This document shows positions 58,101 through 64,000 of a stretch of 64,000 nt of DNA, one piece after another. The notes under the pieces are model-generated. The model saw only the letters and a list, made by a program, of their open reading frames with translations. It had not been told where the DNA came from and did not search any database. Source of the DNA: Pseudofabraea citricarpa (Eukaryota; Ascomycota; Leotiomycetes; Helotiales; Dermateaceae); NCBI GenBank assembly GCA_029641185.1, contig JAPWGK010000002.1, positions 186,001-250,000 on the forward strand, read 5' to 3'. The translations under genes were made by a program, and so were the position numbers. Numbering within the stretch: the first letter of the stretch is position 1; every line of letters begins with the position of its first letter.

Positions 58101-59457
58101 AAGTTCACATACTTGTGACCGAACAGAATCTGCAGCCTCAATTCGGGTGGATTTGAGCTCCCCCACAGGCGAGCGGAGCCAACTGGAATCAGATGAGCCA
58201 TTCTCAGCGAGTACGATAGGAAAATCTTTGTAAGAGCAAGAAGGCTTCAAGTTGGGCTATGTAAGAGTAACAAGAGTGGCAATATCATGTAACAATTTAC
58301 CATATATTCATTCTAACAAGACATTATTGCAATCTTCAATGTGCAGTGGTCAGGTACCCGTTCAAATGCAATAGTCTCTTTCCCTTTCTGTTCTTATATG
58401 GGTAGCAAACAAGATACCAAGCTGGCGTGGCACAGCAATGGCGTTTTGCTGGTGAAAGCTTCCTTCTAACCCTTTCACAACCCGGTATAAAATCCTCCCA
58501 ATCAACCTACCACTACTTTTTTAAAGCATTTATTTATATCGTTCTTAAAGTGTCTCTTGCTGTTAGCGTATATACTAGTCGTTCCAAAGAAGCGGGTATA
58601 CTTTCTCGCGATATTCTTTCACAGCCACAGGTTTATATATCCCCGACTCACCTATCTACTGACTTTCCACTTCTTGTTGTTAGTGCCTCTCTCAAGGTAG
58701 CAGAAGAGATTGTCTTGTGCTTTCTTCTCCTTCTCCCTCAGATCCTTCCCTTTCTCCCTCTCCTAGAATCGGATATACTTTCTCGCGAACCACTCACCAG
58801 GGTCTGATGTCACCCATATCTTCTAGTATTTCCAGCTCATTCTTACTGCACAGTTTCCCCATCCCACTCTAGCATTGTTACATCTGAGTTGTTCGAAAAG
58901 CGTGGTTGTATGATCACATTGCTAGGATGATCAAGATGCGGACGAATCCTTGTGCTGATCATCCGGTACGAGCTCCCATGGCACCCGGGTGGTGTGCGAT
59001 CTCAGGTACGAGTAAACATCTGGGAAACGAAGGAGAATCAAGCCCCGAAAGAAGGTACAAAGCAAAGGGTGGTAAGATTGTTGAATCAAATTTATATTCT
59101 GCGAAAGCGACCAAGTTCCGTTCAATACTTTCCGCCTTCTGCATCTCTCGTACAGCATGGCACTTTGGGTTTGCCAATCTCCGTTATCTTCAAGTCCCGG
59201 GGATCTGCCCCGCTTCTACCCCACTTTGGCAGGACTCATCCAGAAGAACAGACAACTTTGTTCGGTGCGTCTGCATCTGCATTTATATTAGGGTACACTA
59301 CTTCCCTGCAGCAACGTTACGTTCTTGGTGCTGCACTCAAAATGAGTTTACTACCGGCTCAGGACCAAAATTTCGCTTGTCGCTTTCACATATATAACCG
59401 ACAAGTTGACGGTATCCTCTTCTCTTCAAGCGCAACAGTACTTCCAGAAGTCAAGTC
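58101..59457. other. Intergenic, promoter side of the hexosaminidase
   Basis: A minus frame 58038-58250 and a plus frame 58427-58807 are open but unrecognised. The phrase atactttctcgcga occurs twice (around 58598 and 58769). The stretch 59000-59457 has overlapping frames upstream of the GH20 start, with nothing supported. Confidence 0.45.
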
Positions 59458-61771
59458 ATGAAGTCCGTTGTCGAGATCCTACTTCTGGCTGGGGCTTTGC
59501 TCCCTTCGCCATGCTGTGAGTACTATCTGTTTGATGTGTGCTGGTGAATTGGAAGCTAATATGATACTTAGTGGCAAGATGGCTTGGTATTCCAACTGTT
59601 CCGTTCGTGGAGTCCAACTCGACGGGCAGTTTCTCCTTGAGTCAATTGAGCTCGATTATTGTTGACTCCGCTTTCCAAGATGCCGTTGATAATAATGGAG
59701 AGACTCTGATTCCACCAACACTGTTGAGCTTCGCCACCACGTTCGGTGCTGATCTCTTATCTTCTGTCGATATGGATGTCCCCGTAACAACAGGCGACGT
59801 AGCAGTTCCCAACTCAATTTTCCTAACTCTTGGTGAGGCAGGTGATTACTTGGATGTAGCTGGTCGTGAGACTTCTGAGGGTTATTCAATTGATGTGACT
59901 TCAGACGGGATTGTAATCACTGGTGCGAGCCCACTCGGTGCGTGGTGGGGAACGCGATCGATTCTCCAGCAGGCGATTCTTGGAGAGACCGAATTGGCTG
60001 CAGGCAGTGCTGTTGATTCGCCTGGATGGGGGATCCGAGGGTTTGTGGTAATTTACATCCGCCTCGCCCAGATTGATCTACTTGCTCACTTTTCCAGTTG
60101 GATGCGGGACGGCACTACTACCCGCCAGAGTTCATCATCGAGATGTGCTCATACATGTCATTTTTCAAGCAAAACATCTTACATGTGCATCTAAACGACG
60201 CTCAGAACCTCAACCCGGATATTTCCATGGAACGCAAGCTGGAATTTTATGCTGCGTTCCGACCCCTTTCGGATGATCCAGCATTGGCTGGGCTGAACAA
60301 GCGAGCAAACGAATCATACACCGAGGCCGATTTTGAGAACATCCAACAGTCCTGTGCTGCACGAGGAGTAACAATCCTTCCCGAGTTCGACACGCCAGGG
60401 CACAGTCTCGTCATCACGCAATGGAAACCTGAACTTGCTCTGAGCACTGATTTCAGCATGCTAAACATCTCTCATCCCGACACCATCCCCACGATGCAAA
60501 CCATCTGGAAGACCTTCCTGCCCTGGTTCCATTCCAAGACGGTTCATCTGGGTGCAGACGAATACAGCAGTGCCGAGATCCCCGAGTACAACCGGTACGT
60601 GAACACGCTGCAGGAATTTATCAGCGCCGAAGCCGGCAAGAAAGTGCGTATCTGGGGGACCTTCACGCCCGACGAGTCTGAGCCAGGCACGGGCATCAGC
60701 ACCGACGTGTCGATCCAGCACTGGGAATTCTTCGAAGGCAACCCGCTCTACGACTTCATCGCCAACAACTACAGCGTGCTGAATTCCGACGATGGCTTCT
60801 ATGTCGTGGGCAAGTACTCGGGCAGTTATCCGCAGAAGCTCAACTTGACGCGTGTCTTTCACGGAGCACCTGGAGGAGGTCCATACGCCCCGAATATATT
60901 CGACACGAGCAACGCGACGAATAATCCAGCACGAGATAACCCGCTCGTGCTGGGTCAGATGCCAGTCTTATGGAACGATTTCGGACCAAACTCGACATCG
61001 GTCATCGAGGCGTATTATTCTGTGCGTGAGGGACTTCCAGCGTTGGGCGATAAGCAGTGGGGAGGTGACCTGCTCATGGAGGAATTCACATCGATTTTCG
61101 AGGTCTTGCATCCCGGTATTCCCGGACAAAATCTCGATCGACGAATCGCTTCGAAGACCGACATTATCCTGTCCTACGATTTCGCCAATTCTAGCTCTGC
61201 GGCTTTTTTTGATGGTTCTGGAAACGGATACCACGGTTCTGTGAGCGGGAACTGCACGTTCACGAACTCGACGCTGAAACTTGCGAGCGGGTGCTCCATC
61301 ACTACTCCCCTCACTTCCAAAGGGCGGAACTACACTCTCTCGTTCTCCGTCAACCCGACTTCTTCAAGCCCTGGCACACTGTTCTCTGGACCCGACTCGG
61401 TCCTCAGAGCAGGAAACGGCAGCATCTCGAACGTGATGCTCATTACGGGCGGGAATTCATACATACTGAATTACACACTCCCGCTCAATGCCTGGACGGA
61501 TGTCAGTCTCGTCGGGATAAATAACGCTACTTACCTCAGCGTCACTGAGGGCTCTTCAGAGACGGAGACGTTTGAGTTCACGACCACCTTGGGCATATAT
61601 GATAACTCGTTCGTGTGGGGAAACGCAATGGCGATTGAAGCGCCCGTGAATGTCATTGGCGGCGATGGGTTTCAGGGACAGATGAAGAAGGTGACGCTCT
61701 TGGATGGTGCGGATCCAAAGTATGCAGCGTTGGTGGCGCCCTTGGTCATCGGGGTTGCGCCTTATTTGTGA
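59458..61771 (+). CDS. Secreted GH20 beta-N-acetylhexosaminidase with LamG-like C-terminus
   Basis: Exons 59458-59515, 59572-60047 and 60098-61771 give 735 residues. A signal peptide (KSVVEILLLAGALLPSPC) is followed by an N-terminal GH20 domain 2 containing LGAWWGTRSILQQAI. The catalytic barrel starts at LDAGRHYYPPEFI and has HVHLNDAQN, ILPEFDTPGHS and the catalytic pair HLGADEY (Asp and Glu about 332-333). From about residue 525 a second domain begins IILSYDFANSSSAAFFDGSG and shows the beta-sandwich pattern of a laminin-G/concanavalin-like module. It may bind glycans (inference). The enzyme should release terminal GlcNAc or GalNAc from chitin oligomers or glycoproteins outside the cell. About ten N-glycosylation sites are visible. 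Confidence 0.92.
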
Positions 61772-62190
61772 ATAGGTATGCCGTAGGTGGATTGTGTATA
61801 TATGGTTTCTATCGTACACCAGCTGCATTCAGTTTAGCATTCTTATATATGACTCGTTCCGTTGTGAGCTGAATGGGTAATCGTAGATGAGAAAAGGATA
61901 TATGTAATCACGTGCATGCCCAAGTCATTGAAAAGGGGGGAGTGTCGCTTACGAGAATAAGGTTTCGGAAGTGCTCGGTGGGAATTCTCCAACATACCTC
62001 CATAACACGAGTAAACATTGCGCAGTCTTTGTATCATCGCACTTGGTTATACAATTCTTTCTATTTCTACATATTATAGATCTCAAACCCACCCATTCTT
62101 ACAAGCTCCTTTCCATCCAATCCAAGCATGTAAATGCATACACACACGCTGCCCTATCATCTCGGTAGACCAAAATAAGTCGCTGCACAC
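61772..62190. other. Intergenic between convergent genes
   Basis: A 419-base 3'-3' spacer. No structure is recognised. Confidence 0.5.
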
Positions 62191-63744
62191 TTACAAACTC
62201 GTATTCACAACACACGGCCGGCTCTTATCCAAGCAAACGATATCTCTCTCGAGGCTCTTAAACTTCGGCCCATTCGGCCCGCTCGTGAACTTATGAAATC
62301 CCCGCTCATAAGTCATCTGCAGAGGATCGTCTTCCGCATACTGCATGTCGCCCCACCTGCCGTTGAAATACAGAAACGCGGCCGGGTCGTCGGTCTTGGC
62401 AGCTGTGAAGTTCTCGCTCTTGGAGTCGTACGTGAAGTACGCGGCGTTCAAGGTCGGGTCCCAGATGCTTCCTACCGAGCTTAGGTCGAATGCTAGATCG
62501 CGGGGGATCTGTGCTTCTGTGAAGAGTTAGAAACTTTGTATATAGACTTCAGCGTTGGGTCTGAAGGAAGAGGGGAAGGGTAGGTACCTAGATCGGCCAG
62601 ATCTTGTTTTCCGGCTTTGGCGTAGTTTGCGTGTGATCCTTTCGCGCTATAGCTTATTGGGCGGCCGGTGGATGCTTTTTCGACTGCTTCATATGTGTAT
62701 GCTCGGCCGAAATTGTGCTGGCTATACCATATGGAATCAGGAAGACCATTCTTGAAACGGATCATGTTATGTTCCCTATCTCCAGAGTCAGTGTTGCGTT
62801 TTCTCTTGGTTTGCTGCATCAAGTTTCGGAGATGAGAAAAGGAGAAATCTATAACGTACCAGTCTCCCACGTGATCTCCAATCTCCATTTCCATCACTGT
62901 CGGTCCCTGGTTGAAGGAGTAGAAATACATGTAGAACGCATCGAGCATCCCATGGCCATGATCGTTCACTATGACGACGCAACTCTTTCCTGCCGTCTTG
63001 AGAGTCTTCGGGTCTGGTTTATCACCTTTGAGGAATGCTGGCTCGTTTGGAAGATCAATCTCATCATTCAAAGTCAAGAAAATCTCTTCTCCTCCTAGAT
63101 CGTTCAGAAGATTGAGATTTTCTAGTGAAAGAGGTGTGGGCGGATTGGCGATTGGGGTAAAGTTTAATGCTGGACGTGTGTTCTGGATGTGTGCTTCCAA
63201 GTCACTTGGAAAGAACAGCTCTCGTTTATCAAGAACTACTATAGGTGCTATATTCAACATTCTGTCAGTATCAAATTCTTGTGAGCAAGGGAATCAAGAT
63301 AAATTACCATATGCCAAAACATAGGGCGGAATTGCCGTAGCAGACAACTCCTTCGCCAACTCGACGGTAAGTGCAACAGACTGGGGAGGAACAAAAAGCC
63401 GACTAGGTCCTCTGAGCCAAAACATAAGAAGGAGGATAACGATGGAGAATCCCGCTACCCAAGAGATGATCTAAAGACAATATTCAAATTAGCGTCATGC
63501 CTTAGCAAAAAGCCGTCGTCGCACGTACCGTCTTCGGAGATATCCTCTTTAACGCCGAAGGATACTGCTGACCAGCAGATCCTGTACTCCATTGGCCTGC
63601 CCTCTCCGGATCAGGACCAAAATCATCATCATGGTCCCCTAAGTCAGTCAAAGGAACCTCGTCGTCTCTCTCGCTGTCCTGGCGGCTGAGAAACGGGACG
63701 CTCTCTACGACACGCCGGAGAGGCGTGGGTTGTTTCAACACCAT
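62191..63744 (-). CDS. Vps62/TDA6-family membrane protein
   Basis: Five exons, 63744-63529, 63470-63308, 63247-62860, 62775-62588 and 62516-62191, give 426 residues with every phase matching. A polar N-terminus of about 72 residues precedes one membrane helix (WVAGFSIVILLLMFWL). The lumenal part contains the family landmarks PIVVLDKRELFFPSDLEAHI, GDHVGDWEHNMIRFKNGLP, AYTYEAVEKASTGRPISYSA and KGSHANYA. The layout is a type II membrane protein. Yeast VPS62 is needed for cytoplasm-to-vacuole protein targeting; the biochemical role is unknown. Two neighbouring acceptor-like AG sites lie before exon 3, and only the one used here keeps the frame. Confidence 0.9.
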
Positions 63745-64000
63745 CGACCGGATCGACCCGGGTTCTTCCTAAACCGGCTCTGGATCAAAAAGTCGGCGAG
63801 TGAACGTGAGCAATGCAATAAAACTGTTGGATTCTGAGAAGACCAGCTACAAAAGACTCGCTGTTGGTTTGGTTGGGTTGGTACTGTTGACGTGCATTTG
63901 CTGACGAGGTGGGGAACGCTACCGACACATCGGGATTCCAGGTGTACGGCCGAGAGAGAGAAGAGAGAGAAAGAGAGTAAGAAAGATGCTGCTGCTAATC
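63745..64000. other. Right edge, promoter side of the Vps62 gene
   Basis: A GA-rich tract occurs at about 63952-63988. No gene is seen before the edge. Confidence 0.5.

Overview
The window is nuclear DNA of a filamentous ascomycete (Pezizomycotina). About 20 protein genes can be reconstructed. Most are split by introns of roughly 45-70 bases with GT..AG ends and CTAAC/CTGAC-like branch sites. Genes lie on both strands without operons, and no transposase, tRNA or rRNA was recognised. A Leotiomycetes origin is only a guess. Exon joins were deduced by hand from splice signals and reading-frame continuity.

Layout. 1-4.5 kb: the 5' end of a charged, probably nuclear protein that runs off the left edge, a 90-bp tandem repeat, a disordered hypothetical protein and a decayed plus-strand coding stretch. 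4.9-7.5 kb: a 2H phosphoesterase and ribosomal protein eL42. 10.2-18.1 kb: a cytochrome P450, a secreted amidase and a TMEM19/DUF92 membrane protein. 18.7-24.3 kb: a 1548-residue disordered protein of unknown family and a small TPR-like protein. 25.8-37.1 kb: a secreted polysaccharide deacetylase with three repeated N-terminal modules, a TFIIIC tau55-type subunit, a membrane-anchored METTL7-like methyltransferase, the spliceosomal DEAH helicase Prp2 and, divergent from it, an ER DnaJ protein ending in KDEL. 37.9-49.1 kb: a small MARVEL-like membrane protein, a transport cluster (an NPARC-type XIP aquaporin, a monocarboxylate-type MFS carrier and a second aquaporin) and the 24-kDa subunit of complex I. 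50.9-52.3 kb: a secreted FAD oxidoreductase. 53.9-58.1 kb: a gene-poor island of minisatellites, segmental duplications and decayed coding sequence. 59.4-63.8 kb: a secreted GH20 hexosaminidase with a LamG-like tail and a Vps62-family membrane protein.

Function. The window mixes housekeeping genes (translation, splicing, Pol III transcription, ER folding, respiration, vacuolar sorting) with secreted or membrane accessory functions (chitin or polysaccharide turnover, amidase, oxidoreductases, P450, water or small-solute channels). The deacetylase and hexosaminidase could both act on chitin-derived sugars but are not adjacent. The clearest local grouping is the two MIP channels either side of the MFS carrier. 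The features most worth follow-up are the XIP channel, the triplicated deacetylase module, the 53.9-58.1 kb island and the two decayed coding stretches.
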